Source: Rhodobacteraceae bacterium HIMB11 (GTDB lineage Bacteria; Pseudomonadota; Alphaproteobacteria; Rhodobacterales; Rhodobacteraceae). Taken from it: 64,000 bases of DNA. Location of the stretch: positions 203,065 through 267,064 of the forward strand of contig AVDB01000006.1 of assembly GCA_000472185.1 (NCBI GenBank), written 5' to 3'. Below the pieces are notes generated by a model. The model made no database searches. It was given only the letters and a program-made list of their open reading frames with translations, and was not told the origin of the DNA. The first letter of the stretch is position 1; every line of letters begins with the position of its first letter. Shown piece by piece: positions 1-7,513 of the stretch. The position numbers and the translations under genes were made by a program.

Positions 1-498
1 ATGCAATATCCCGTAATCCAAACCAAAGCGCTGACACAGCATGGTGAGCGTTGCAAACAAATCGGCATCAGATGGGGTCATTTGGTTGGTGTGACCATAT
101 CCCGCCATTGTATGGAAACGGCCATGATTGATGCTGCAGCTTTCGGGTTCATCGTATTCAATGTCGCGCAGGGGATCAAAAGGTGCGCGGTTAAAAAATT
201 CGGACCAAAAACTATGGGTCACGGCCCCTGTTGTCAGGTCATATTTTCGAGCCTGTAAAAAAACATCAGGCTGGGACAGTCGGAAAATCGTGTCATTGCC
301 TGTCACCCCATGCGCCTGTGGCGAAACGCCTGTATGGATTGACGCATAACAGGATGCAGAGGTGCTGGGCAAAACCGATGACATTTTAAACCGTTGCGCG
401 TCGCCCGATTTCACCCATCCCTCTAGGTTTCCAAACAACCGCACCCAATTGCGAAAGGGCACGCCATCCAAAATAATCAGCAGCAGTTTTTGCATCAT
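1..498 (-). CDS. Type I phosphodiesterase/nucleotide pyrophosphatase-like protein, 5' part only
   Basis: The minus strand is open for 166 codons from two adjacent ATGs (498 and 495) to the window edge, so only the N-terminus is present. Near the start LLLIILDGVPFRNW carries the metal-binding Asp-Gly of the alkaline phosphatase superfamily. About 30 residues later SSVLPSTSASCYASIHTGV, followed by PQAHGVTGN, matches the nucleophile Ser/Thr region of type I phosphodiesterases (family pattern P-[ST]-x3-x-[NC]-xASxxTGVxPxxHG). No signal peptide is visible, which suggests a cytoplasmic hydrolase of phosphodiesters or phosphonates. The true substrate cannot be told. It is divergent from the downstream ectoine-type operon. 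Family assignment is confident; the 3' end is not in the window. Confidence 0.75.
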   Translation of the reverse strand, partial: MMQKLLLIILDGVPFRNWVRLFGNLEGWVKSGDAQRFKMSSVLPSTSASCYASIHTGVSPQAHGVTGNDTIFRLSQPDVFLQARKYDLTTGAVTHSFWSEFFNRAPFDPLRDIEYDEPESCSINHGRFHTMAGYGHTNQMTPSDADLFATLTMLCQRFGLDYGILH

Positions 499-656
499 CA
501 AACACTCGGAGCTTGTTTCAGTGCCAGTGGCCCAGATTCTGCGCATTTGGGCAAGTAATTTTTGAAACCGGGGTTGTGATTTTATGGCCTAGGCGGTTGC
601 AAGATAATGTGAAACCTGTGTACCAAATCCTATCCAACGCAATGAAAGGGTATCAC

Positions 657-1811
657 ATGGCAGAGGCAATTTTGATTGAACAAATGCGCACTTGGCGCCG
701 TCATCTGCATCAAAACCCCGAATTCGGTCACCAAGAAACCGAAACCGCCGCCTTTGTTGTTGATAAACTGCACTCTTTCGGGATCAGTGATATCAAAACA
801 GGCATTGGGAAAACGGGTGTTGTCGCCTCGCTAAGCCTTGGGTCATCGGATCGCACGATCGCGCTGCGTGCGGATATGGATTGCCTGCCGATCCACGAAA
901 CCACAAATCTGCCCTATGCCTCAACAAAACCTGATCTGATGCATGCCTGCGGCCATGACGGTCATACCACCATGTTGCTCGGCGCTGCGGCACGACTGGC
1001 ATCAGAAGGTGGGTTTGACGGCACTGTTCATTTCGTCTTTCAACCCGCCGAAGAATGGGGTCAGGGGATGCAATCCATGATCGCGGACGGTTTGGGCAGT
1101 GCGATCAAATTTGACGAAATCTATGGCCTGCACAATATGCCGGGCCTGCCCGTTGGGCAATTTGAAACACGCGCGGGTGCCTTTATGGGGGCCGAAGATG
1201 GGTTTCAGATCACCGTTCATGGCACAGGCGGTCACGCCTCGCGTCCACATGAATGCAGCGACGCAATTGTTTGTGCCTGTTCTATTGTAAACGAATTGCA
1301 AACCGTTGTGTCGCGCAACATTGATCCCGCGGATTTGGCCGTTGTATCCGTCACATCCATTGCAGGGGATAATGTGAAGAATGCCATTTCCAGCACCGCG
1401 AGAATTGAAGGGGACTGTCGTCATTTTAGTGATGATGTGAGTAAAAAAATAGAAACCTCGATCAGACGCATCGCAACGGGCGTGGCAACGGCGCATGGGT
1501 GTACGGTGGACGTCACCTATGATCGTGTTTTTGTGCCCTTGATCAATGATGCCGACGCTGTGGACCATTGCGTCAACGCCGCAAATGCCGTTTTTGGGCC
1601 CGACAATGTAAACGCAAACGGGGCACCCATGGGCGCGTCCGAGGATTTTGCACGCGCGCTCACTCTTGCACCAGGGGCCTTTGCGATCATCGGAAACGGC
1701 GATAGCGCACCCTTGCACAACAGCGGATATGATTTTCACGACGATGCCTTGGGCTATGGTACGGACTGGTTCGTTGAACTGACACGACAACGGTTGAAAC
1801 CAAAGTCTTGA
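657..1811 (+). CDS. M20 family amidohydrolase (DoeB2 / hippurate hydrolase-like)
   Basis: This 384-residue zinc-dependent amidohydrolase belongs to the M20D group (hippurate hydrolase, N-acyl amino acid deacetylase). Visible motifs are RRHLHQNPE near the start, ALRADMDCLPI with the metal Asp, MHACGHDGHTTMLLGAA, and QPAEEWGQG with the catalytic Glu pair. The dimerisation domain begins near GTGGHASRPH, and the last metal region is MGASEDFA. I chose ATG 657 because AAAGGG lies 6 bases upstream; an in-frame ATG lies 15 bases earlier. It heads an operon with a DoeA-like ectoine hydrolase. M20 enzymes in that position (DoeB2) deacetylate N-alpha-acetyl-2,4-diaminobutyrate, so that substrate is the best inference. 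A general acyl amino acid hydrolase remains possible. Confidence 0.85.
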   Translation: MAEAILIEQMRTWRRHLHQNPEFGHQETETAAFVVDKLHSFGISDIKTGIGKTGVVASLSLGSSDRTIALRADMDCLPIHETTNLPYASTKPDLMHACGHDGHTTMLLGAAARLASEGGFDGTVHFVFQPAEEWGQGMQSMIADGLGSAIKFDEIYGLHNMPGLPVGQFETRAGAFMGAEDGFQITVHGTGGHASRPHECSDAIVCACSIVNELQTVVSRNIDPADLAVVSVTSIAGDNVKNAISSTARIEGDCRHFSDDVSKKIETSIRRIATGVATAHGCTVDVTYDRVFVPLINDADAVDHCVNAANAVFGPDNVNANGAPMGASEDFARALTLAPGAFAIIGNGDSAPLHNSGYDFHDDALGYGTDWFVELTRQRLKPKS

Positions 1812-1833
1812 CGCAAGTACGCAAAGGCCGTCA

Positions 1834-1857
1834 AAGTTGGGAAACATATCCCAACTT
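1834..1857 (+). other. Perfect stem-loop between the M20 gene and doeA
   Basis: Nine-base arms AAGTTGGGA and TCCCAACTT enclose a 6-base loop (aacata), 11 bases before the doeA ATG. No U-run follows, so it is not a classical terminator. It may be an intercistronic processing or stability hairpin, or an operator for a local regulator. Confidence 0.55.
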
Positions 1858-1868
1858 GGTGCCCAAAA

Positions 1869-3050
1869 ATGACCCACCCCGCCTTTTCCAAATCCGAATA
1901 TGATCGCCGATTATCCCTGACGCGCACCGCGATGGTAGAGCGTGGGATCGACATTTTATTCGTCACAGACCCGTCCAATCAGGCCTGGTTGACAGGATAT
2001 GATGGATGGTCGTTTTACGTGCATCAGGGCGTGATAGTCACATTGGATCGTGATCCCATTTGGTGGGGGCGCATGATGGATATGTTTGGCGGTCGCCGCA
2101 CCTGTTGGATGTCACACGACAACATTATCGGATATGGCGATCACTTTATCCAATCGACTGATTTTCATCCGATGGCGGATCTGGCTCGCATTATCAAAGA
2201 CATGGGATATGAAACCGCGCGACTGGGCGTTGAATTGGAAAACTATTATTATTCGGCCAAGGCGCATTTGGTGCTGACCTCAGAATTACCCAAGGCAACG
2301 GTGATCGATGCAACCGCATTGGTGAATTGGCAACGCCTGATCAAATCGGCGGATGAAATCGTATTCATCGAAAAGGCTGCACGCATTTCGGAAAAGGTGA
2401 TCACCACCGCCATTGATCGCGCAGCCCCAGGTGTGCGCAAAAACGATTTGGTCGCCGACATCATGCACGCAGGCATCACGGGTGTTGGCGATGATTGGGG
2501 GGATTACCCCGCGATTGTGCCCCTGACCCCATCGGGCCTGGATGCAACGGCTGCGCACCTAACGTGGGATGGCGCACCGATGCACGCGAATGAGGCGACG
2601 TTTTTTGAACTGTCTGGCTGTTATCGGCGTTATCATGCGCCGCTGTGTCGAACAGTGTATTTGGGCACCCCATCAGATGAGGTGCGCCGTGTTGAGGCCG
2701 CACAGTTAGAAGGGATTGAGGCAGGTTTAAACGCCGCACGCGCAGGCAATCGAACCTGCGATATTGCCAATGCCTTTATGTCTGTTTTGGCGCGTCACGG
2801 AATCGAACGCAGTGGCCGCATGGGCTATCCCATCGGTCTCAGCTATCCGCCAGATTGGGGAGAGCGCACCGCATCCATTCGCACCGAGGATCAGACCGTT
2901 TTGGAACCAGGTATGGTGTTTCATTTCATGCCTGCGCTTTGGATGGAGGATTGGGGATTGGAAACCACAGAAACCATATTGATCACCCCAGACGGACCCG
3001 CAAAACCGATGGCAAGTATGGAACGAAAACTCTTTGTCAAAGAGATTTAG
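1869..3050 (+). CDS. doeA: Ectoine hydrolase DoeA-like M24 family protein
   Basis: The 393-residue protein has the pita-bread M24 (creatinase/aminopeptidase P) fold. From memory, segments such as PSNQAWLTGYDGWSFYVHQ, ALVNWQRLIKSADEIVFI, DYPAIVPLTPSG, HLTWDGAP, ELSGCYRRYHAPL, GYPIGLSYPPDWGERT and RKLFVKE match ectoine hydrolase DoeA/EutD closely and at the same spacing. DoeA opens the ectoine ring to N-alpha-acetyl-L-2,4-diaminobutyrate. The protein lacks the usual M24 metal ligands, as expected for the creatinase-like branch. It lies 57 bases after an M20 deacetylase and 1 base before an ArgE-like deacetylase, which fits hydrolysis followed by deacetylation. The ribosome site is weak (GGTG 11 bases upstream). 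A relative acting on another cyclic amide is the alternative. Confidence 0.8.
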   Translation: MTHPAFSKSEYDRRLSLTRTAMVERGIDILFVTDPSNQAWLTGYDGWSFYVHQGVIVTLDRDPIWWGRMMDMFGGRRTCWMSHDNIIGYGDHFIQSTDFHPMADLARIIKDMGYETARLGVELENYYYSAKAHLVLTSELPKATVIDATALVNWQRLIKSADEIVFIEKAARISEKVITTAIDRAAPGVRKNDLVADIMHAGITGVGDDWGDYPAIVPLTPSGLDATAAHLTWDGAPMHANEATFFELSGCYRRYHAPLCRTVYLGTPSDEVRRVEAAQLEGIEAGLNAARAGNRTCDIANAFMSVLARHGIERSGRMGYPIGLSYPPDWGERTASIRTEDQTVLEPGMVFHFMPALWMEDWGLETTETILITPDGPAKPMASMERKLFVKEI

Positions 3051-3051
3051 G

Positions 3052-4212
3052 ATGAACCATCTAAACCACACGCAGGAAATATTGCGACGGCTGATTGCCT
3101 ATCCCACAATTTCGGCGGATAGCAACCTTCTGATGATTGAATTTTTGGCGGATTATCTGGATCATTTGGGTGCCGATGTTTTGCTGAACCATGCCCCCGA
3201 TGGAACCAAGGCAAATCTGTTCGCAACCCTTGGTCAAGGACATGAAAACGGCGTCCTGCTTTCGGGCCATACAGATGTGGTGCCCGTTGCAGATCAAGAT
3301 TGGAGCCACGATCCCTTTGACATGGTCGAGCGTGATGGACGGCTATACGGGCGCGGAACCTGTGACATGAAGGGGTTTATCGCCGCCTGTTTGACCAAGG
3401 CGCAGGATTACACCAATTTACCCCTCAAGACCCCTGTGCATTTCGCCTTTACCTATGACGAGGAAACAGGATGCATTGGGGCGCAAGGTTTGGCCAAATG
3501 GTTGCAGGACCAGGGGATAACACCCCGCCTTGCCATTATCGGGGAACCCACAGGCATGAAGGCAATTGAGGGGCATAAGGGATGCTGTGAATACACAACG
3601 CATTTCCATGGGAAAGCGGGGCATGGTTCCATGCCCGACATTGGGGTGAACGCGGTTGAATACGCCCTGCGCTATGGCACGAAACTGATTGATATTGCAC
3701 AAAATTTGCAGGGACGTGCGCCAAAAGACGGTCGTTTTGATCCCCCATGGACCACCCTAAACATTGGGCGGATCACAGGAGGACATATTCACAATGTAAT
3801 CCCCGAAAATTGCAGCATGGATTGGGAATTTCGCCCTGTCCAAGATGTAGATTTTTCCTATGTCAAAAATACAATTGAAACCTATGTCAGCGACATATTG
3901 CGCCCTGAAATGCAGCGGCGTGATCCGAACGCAAACATCACAACCGAAATCATTGGTGAGGTTGTTGGGTTGGAACCGACTGATCAAAATGAAGCCCGTG
4001 ACATCGTCTTGGAATTAACGGGTCAGAACCACGCCGATGTCGTGCCCTTTGGGACCGAGGCGGGGATTTTTGCAGGCCTTGGCATGTCTGTGGTGGTCTG
4101 CGGGCCTGGATCAATTGAACAGGCCCATAAACCCGACGAATTTATTGAGCTATCGCAGTTGGATGCCTGTTTGTCATTTCTGACCAAGCTTGAAAGTAAA
4201 CTGGTTGCTTAA
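3052..4212 (+). CDS. Acetylornithine deacetylase-like M20A peptidase (ArgE family)
   Basis: This 386-residue di-zinc deacetylase has SGHTDVVPV (metal His/Asp), LYGRGTCDMKGF (bridging Asp), TYDEETGCIGA (catalytic Glu-Glu), GEPTGM, GKAGHGSMPD at the dimerisation lid, and PFGTEAGIF plus AHKPDEFI at the C-terminus. These are the hallmarks of ArgE/DapE. The start follows the doeA stop by a single base and uses GGAT-type complementarity within doeA, so it is translationally coupled. In this operon it most likely removes an acetyl group from a diaminobutyrate derivative (for example the gamma-acetyl isomer or the hydroxy compound) rather than serving arginine biosynthesis. That role is inferred from context only. 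Confidence 0.85.
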   Translation: MNHLNHTQEILRRLIAYPTISADSNLLMIEFLADYLDHLGADVLLNHAPDGTKANLFATLGQGHENGVLLSGHTDVVPVADQDWSHDPFDMVERDGRLYGRGTCDMKGFIAACLTKAQDYTNLPLKTPVHFAFTYDEETGCIGAQGLAKWLQDQGITPRLAIIGEPTGMKAIEGHKGCCEYTTHFHGKAGHGSMPDIGVNAVEYALRYGTKLIDIAQNLQGRAPKDGRFDPPWTTLNIGRITGGHIHNVIPENCSMDWEFRPVQDVDFSYVKNTIETYVSDILRPEMQRRDPNANITTEIIGEVVGLEPTDQNEARDIVLELTGQNHADVVPFGTEAGIFAGLGMSVVVCGPGSIEQAHKPDEFIELSQLDACLSFLTKLESKLVA

Positions 4213-4218
4213 ATGGCG

Positions 4219-5141
4219 TTACAACGCGGGCGGTGGTTTCGCGCGGCGTGCCTGACCACGGCGCAACCCCAAACGGGCCTCGCGCAGGATCACAAAAACA
4301 CCCGCGGCAATCACGATGCCTGCACCCAATATCATCTGCGCACTGGGCAATTCGGCAAAGGCGAAATATCCAATCCCAAGCGCAAAGATCATCGCCGTAT
4401 AATCAAAGGGCGCAATCACAGATGCCGGCGCATAGCGATAGGCCGTGGTCAGCATAATTTGCCCAACGCCGCCCAAAATCCCAATCAGGATTAGGATTAA
4501 GAATTGCGGCAAACTGGGCCATACCCATGTTCCAATGGTGCTGAGGGAAAAAACACTGGCCGTGATGCAAAAATAAAAATAATCGCCGAGGTACGTTCCA
4601 CCTGAACCATTTTTCGGATTTGAATTTGCGCCAAGGCAGCACAGGCGGCCGCGGTGATCGCCAAAATGACGCCCAACATCATGGCATCTTGTTCGGGGTC
4701 CAACGCATTAAAGGTAAGACGTGGTTCAACGATAATGAGGACACCGATCAAACCGACCAAAACGGCGCTGATCCTGTAAACCCCAACCCTTTCCCCCAAC
4801 ATCAAAGAGGCGAATACAACAATCAGCAGCGGGGTTGTGAAACCAATGGCCGTAATTTCAGGCAAGGGAAGGAAACCCGCCGCAGTAAAATTCAAGCCCA
4901 TGGCCGCTGTGCCAACAAATCCACGCCATACATGCGCACGCTTTGATTTGACAGTTACCGCGCCTGCCAATTCGCCTTGCATCACAAGCCATGCGAATAA
5001 CACAGGGATCGCAAAGGCGGATCGGAAAAACACGGCCTGCCCTGCGGGGATCGTATCCGACAGCGCCTTGACCAACGCAAACATCACCGTGAACAATGCA
5101 ATGGCGCCAATTTTCAACCCAATGCCGTGTATCTGCTGCAT
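4219..5141 (-). pseudogene. EamA/DMT family transporter, frameshifted
   Basis: Two minus-strand frames together encode a normal-length (about 307-residue) ten-helix EamA transporter. The N-terminal part begins at ATG 5141 (MQQIHGIGLKIGAIALF) and runs through two EamA-like halves up to RTSAIIFIF. The C-terminal part continues in another frame with FCITASVFSLSTIGTW and then the QFLILILIGILGGVGQIMLTTAYRYAPAS region to the stop at 4219. The switch falls at an A5 run on the plus strand (4569-4573); one extra base there would restore a single frame. It is either a real pseudogene or a sequencing error in a homopolymer. Family members export amino acids or small metabolites. It converges on the doeA operon. 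Confidence 0.75.
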
Positions 5142-5297
5142 CTAAAAGATCTTTCCAAACATGTGTCCGTATATCGCTATCCTAGATTTATCAGGTTGGT
5201 AAGAGGTCATGTTCAAACAGCGCGGAATTGGTGCGTAAATCGCTTGCCAGATAGCGCATTGTCTGGAACACTCGGCAAAAATTGGAATGAGGTCGAG

Positions 5298-6125
5298 ATG
5301 CCCGCGCTAAGCCCAGAACAAATTTCATTTTATAATGAAAACGGATACGTTGCCCCGATTGATATTTTCACGCCCGAGGAAGCGGCCGAATTACGTGCCC
5401 AGCTTGAGGCGCTTGAGGCCTCACACCCCGATGCAGTTGCGGGGCGCAATCGCAACAATGTGCATTATGTGACCCCCCTGTTTGATCGCATTGCGCATAA
5501 CCCCAAAATCCTTGATGCGGTGGAAAGCCTGATTGGATCAAATATCTTGGTTGGCGGCACCACGTTGTTTGTGAAAGAGCCCGAACAAAAGGGGTTTATC
5601 AGTTGGCACCAAGACGCGCGTTATATTGGATTGGAACCGTTTAACTGGGTGACTGCATGGCTGGCCCTATCCGATGTGACAACGGAAAACGGATGTATGT
5701 ATATGTGGGAAGGCAGCCACCACGCAGGCCAACGCGACCATGTCGACACCTATGGCAAAGATAACCTTCTGACGCGCGGACAAACTGTAATGGACGTGCC
5801 CGAGGACATCACCGTTCCCATCGAACTGCGCCCTGGTCAATTGTCGCTGCATCACCCTTGGGTGGTTCATGGTTCAGGACATAACACATCAAAACATCGC
5901 CGTATTGGTTTTGCGATCCAATCCTATATCGGGGCCGATGTGGATTCTGTTCATGGTAAAATTTATGTCCAACAGGCGCGCGGCATCGACACGCATAAAT
6001 ACCATGAACACACACCCCGCCCTACAGGATTGATGCAACCACATGACGTTGATTTCCGCGACAACGCGAACGAGGCGTTGAAACAGATATTCTATAAAGG
6101 TGCGAAAAAGATCGGTCAGTATTAG
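5298..6125 (+). CDS. Phytanoyl-CoA dioxygenase (PhyH) family protein
   Basis: This 275-residue Fe(II)/2-oxoglutarate-dependent oxygenase carries the HxD iron motif in SWHQDARYIGLE. The distal His lies in LSLHHPWVVHGSGHN, followed by a 2-oxoglutarate-binding Arg in HRRIGFA. The open frame extends 57 codons upstream, but ATG 5298 is preferred: it is preceded by GAATGAGGT and begins with MPALSPEQISFYNENGYV, the usual PhyH N-terminus. The substrate is unknown; family members hydroxylate acyl-CoAs, ectoine, phosphonates and other small molecules. It is divergent from the broken DMT gene and convergent with coxG. With a DoeA-like enzyme nearby an ectoine link is conceivable, but the sequence is not clearly EctD. 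Confidence 0.8.
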   Translation: MPALSPEQISFYNENGYVAPIDIFTPEEAAELRAQLEALEASHPDAVAGRNRNNVHYVTPLFDRIAHNPKILDAVESLIGSNILVGGTTLFVKEPEQKGFISWHQDARYIGLEPFNWVTAWLALSDVTTENGCMYMWEGSHHAGQRDHVDTYGKDNLLTRGQTVMDVPEDITVPIELRPGQLSLHHPWVVHGSGHNTSKHRRIGFAIQSYIGADVDSVHGKIYVQQARGIDTHKYHEHTPRPTGLMQPHDVDFRDNANEALKQIFYKGAKKIGQY

Positions 6126-6149
6126 GCGCAATCATCTTCCGCACCTTTT
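6096..6149. terminator. Possible bidirectional terminator between PhyH gene and coxG
   Basis: Arms aaaggtgcg (6096-6104) and cgcaccttt (6140-6148) are perfect 9-base complements separated by 35 bases with further partial pairing; the right arm runs into TTTT. It spans the end of the PhyH gene and the 28-base gap before coxG, which is convergent. The long loop makes it only a candidate. Confidence 0.35.
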
Positions 6150-6153
6150 CGCA

Positions 6154-6597
6154 CTAGGCGTCTTCCATCACCTTGGCGAAGGATGTGAAAAACTTTCCCG
6201 CCAGTTTTTTAGCGGTGCTTTGGATCAAACGACTGCCCAGCTGGGCAATCTTACCGCCAATTTGTGCCTTGGCCACGTATTTCAAAATCGTGGTATCGCC
6301 ATCCGCGGTCAGTGTGACATCCGCCCCGCCCTTGGCATGGCCCGCGGCACCACCATTTCCCTGACCAGAGAGTGAAAACGCATCAGGTGCACCCGATTTG
6401 TCAAGGGTCACTTCGCCGCCAAATCGCGCCTTAACGGGTCCAACTTTCAAAACCACTTTCGCTTCCAATTCAGTGTCAGAGTGCTGGATCAATTCTTCAC
6501 ACCCTGGGATGCATTGTTTTAACACCTCAGGATCATTCAGCGCGGCATACACCTGATCTTTGGGCGCATTAATGATGATTTCATCAGCCAATTCCAT
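6154..6597 (-). CDS. coxG: CoxG, SRPBCC-fold CO dehydrogenase accessory protein
   Basis: This 147-residue CoxG-family protein (START/SRPBCC lipid-binding fold) begins MELADEIIINAPKDQVYAALNDPEV and contains the family's CIPGCEEL region; it ends with a hydrophobic FFTSFAKVMEDA segment. AAAGGAA precedes the ATG. CoxG is the last gene of form I cox clusters and is needed to attach CO dehydrogenase to the cytoplasmic membrane and feed electrons to quinone. Its position after coxF agrees with this. The SRPBCC assignment is firm. Confidence 0.9.
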   Translation of the reverse strand: MELADEIIINAPKDQVYAALNDPEVLKQCIPGCEELIQHSDTELEAKVVLKVGPVKARFGGEVTLDKSGAPDAFSLSGQGNGGAAGHAKGGADVTLTADGDTTILKYVAKAQIGGKIAQLGSRLIQSTAKKLAGKFFTSFAKVMEDA

Positions 6598-6612
6598 CGG
6601 CCAGTTCCTTTC

Positions 6613-6729
6613 TTAACAACAGGGAAATTTGATCTTTGCCAGTTGATCGGCCTGTTCGGGCGTCAACTCGTATTTTTTGTGAAACCTGACCAAAGGTTTA
6701 AACAGCCATGTCATGATATACTGCATCAT
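6613..6729 (-). CDS. 38-residue protein inside the cox operon
   Basis: This short frame starts at tandem ATGs (6729 and 6726) one base after the coxF stop and ends 15 bases before coxG. The product begins MMQYIMTWLFKPLVRFHKKY and continues LTPEQADQLAKIKF, ending in Cys-Cys. It has an N-terminal hydrophobic/amphipathic patch, a basic stretch, a short predicted helix and a vicinal cysteine pair at the very end. I do not recognise a family. The tight spacing on both sides supports real translation as part of the cox operon. A role in membrane attachment or cofactor handling of CO dehydrogenase would be speculation. Confidence 0.5.
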   Translation of the reverse strand: MMQYIMTWLFKPLVRFHKKYELTPEQADQLAKIKFPCC

Positions 6730-6730
6730 C

Positions 6731-7513
6731 TTACACCTCTGCCCGCGCGGCGCGGCGCTGTTTCACCAGTTCGGCCAAAATAGACAGGGCAATTTCATCA
6801 GGCGTCACTGCATTGATGTTTAAACCTGCAGGTGCCTTGACGGATCGCACCGCAGCAGGGTCCGCGCCCGCGTCCATTAGTTTTTGACTAAGGGCTGCAA
6901 ATTTGCGCGAACTTCCCACAAAACTGATCGAGGATGGGCCACTGCCAAGTGCGGCGTTCAGCGCAATCATATCCCCCTGCCCCTGCGTTGCGATGACCAC
7001 ATAACGTTGACGGGGTGTGGGCAACAAATCCACATCCGCATCAATCGCGCGGATCGCGAATTGAAATTGCGTGGCCAATGAACACAGCGCCTTTGCAACA
7101 GGGGATGCGCCCATCACAACCAATTCGGGCAAGGGCAATGAGGGTTCGATAAAGATATCGACGGTCCCTTTTGACGGGCACCCGTTGCGTGCATAGGTGA
7201 CACCGCTGTGCTGTGTGCCCGCTTCCACGCCCAGCTCTGCCAAAAACTCCTCGGGGGTAACCGAAATCAACTGGGGTTCGGCGGTGCGAAACGCAGTTAG
7301 GGCGGCGCGTTTCACGGCGCCACGGGCACATCCACCGCCCAACCACCCCTCAAGGATTGTCCCATCCTCCGCCAACAACGCCTTGGCCCCTGGTTTTGCC
7401 GCCGTTGATCCAACGGTGCGCACGATTGTGGCAAAGGCAAAGGGTTTGTCGGCGGCACGCAGGGCATCCACCTTTTCTGTTAATTCGGGCGATAGGATTT
7501 CAGCAGGTGTCAT
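6731..7513 (-). CDS. coxF: CoxF/XdhC family CO dehydrogenase maturation factor
   Basis: This 260-residue XdhC/CoxI-family protein has an N-terminal XdhC domain with FATIVRTVGSTAAKPGAKAL and EGWLGGGCARGAV, and a C-terminal Rossmann-like domain (LVVMGASPVAKALCSLA). The family inserts sulfur or handles the molybdopterin cofactor of xanthine dehydrogenase-type enzymes. In cox clusters CoxF takes part in making the copper-sulfur-molybdenum centre. Its ATG overlaps the coxE stop by 4 bases (ATGA), so the two are co-translated. The conserved Cys in the GGGC motif is present. Confidence 0.9.
   Translation of the reverse strand: MTPAEILSPELTEKVDALRAADKPFAFATIVRTVGSTAAKPGAKALLAEDGTILEGWLGGGCARGAVKRAALTAFRTAEPQLISVTPEEFLAELGVEAGTQHSGVTYARNGCPSKGTVDIFIEPSLPLPELVVMGASPVAKALCSLATQFQFAIRAIDADVDLLPTPRQRYVVIATQGQGDMIALNAALGSGPSSISFVGSSRKFAALSQKLMDAGADPAAVRSVKAPAGLNINAVTPDEIALSILAELVKQRRAARAEV

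Noticed and set aside
1002..1877. 291-codon minus-strand frame opposite the M20 gene
   Set aside because: It lies wholly antisense to a well-supported M20 gene and shows no domain or ribosome site.
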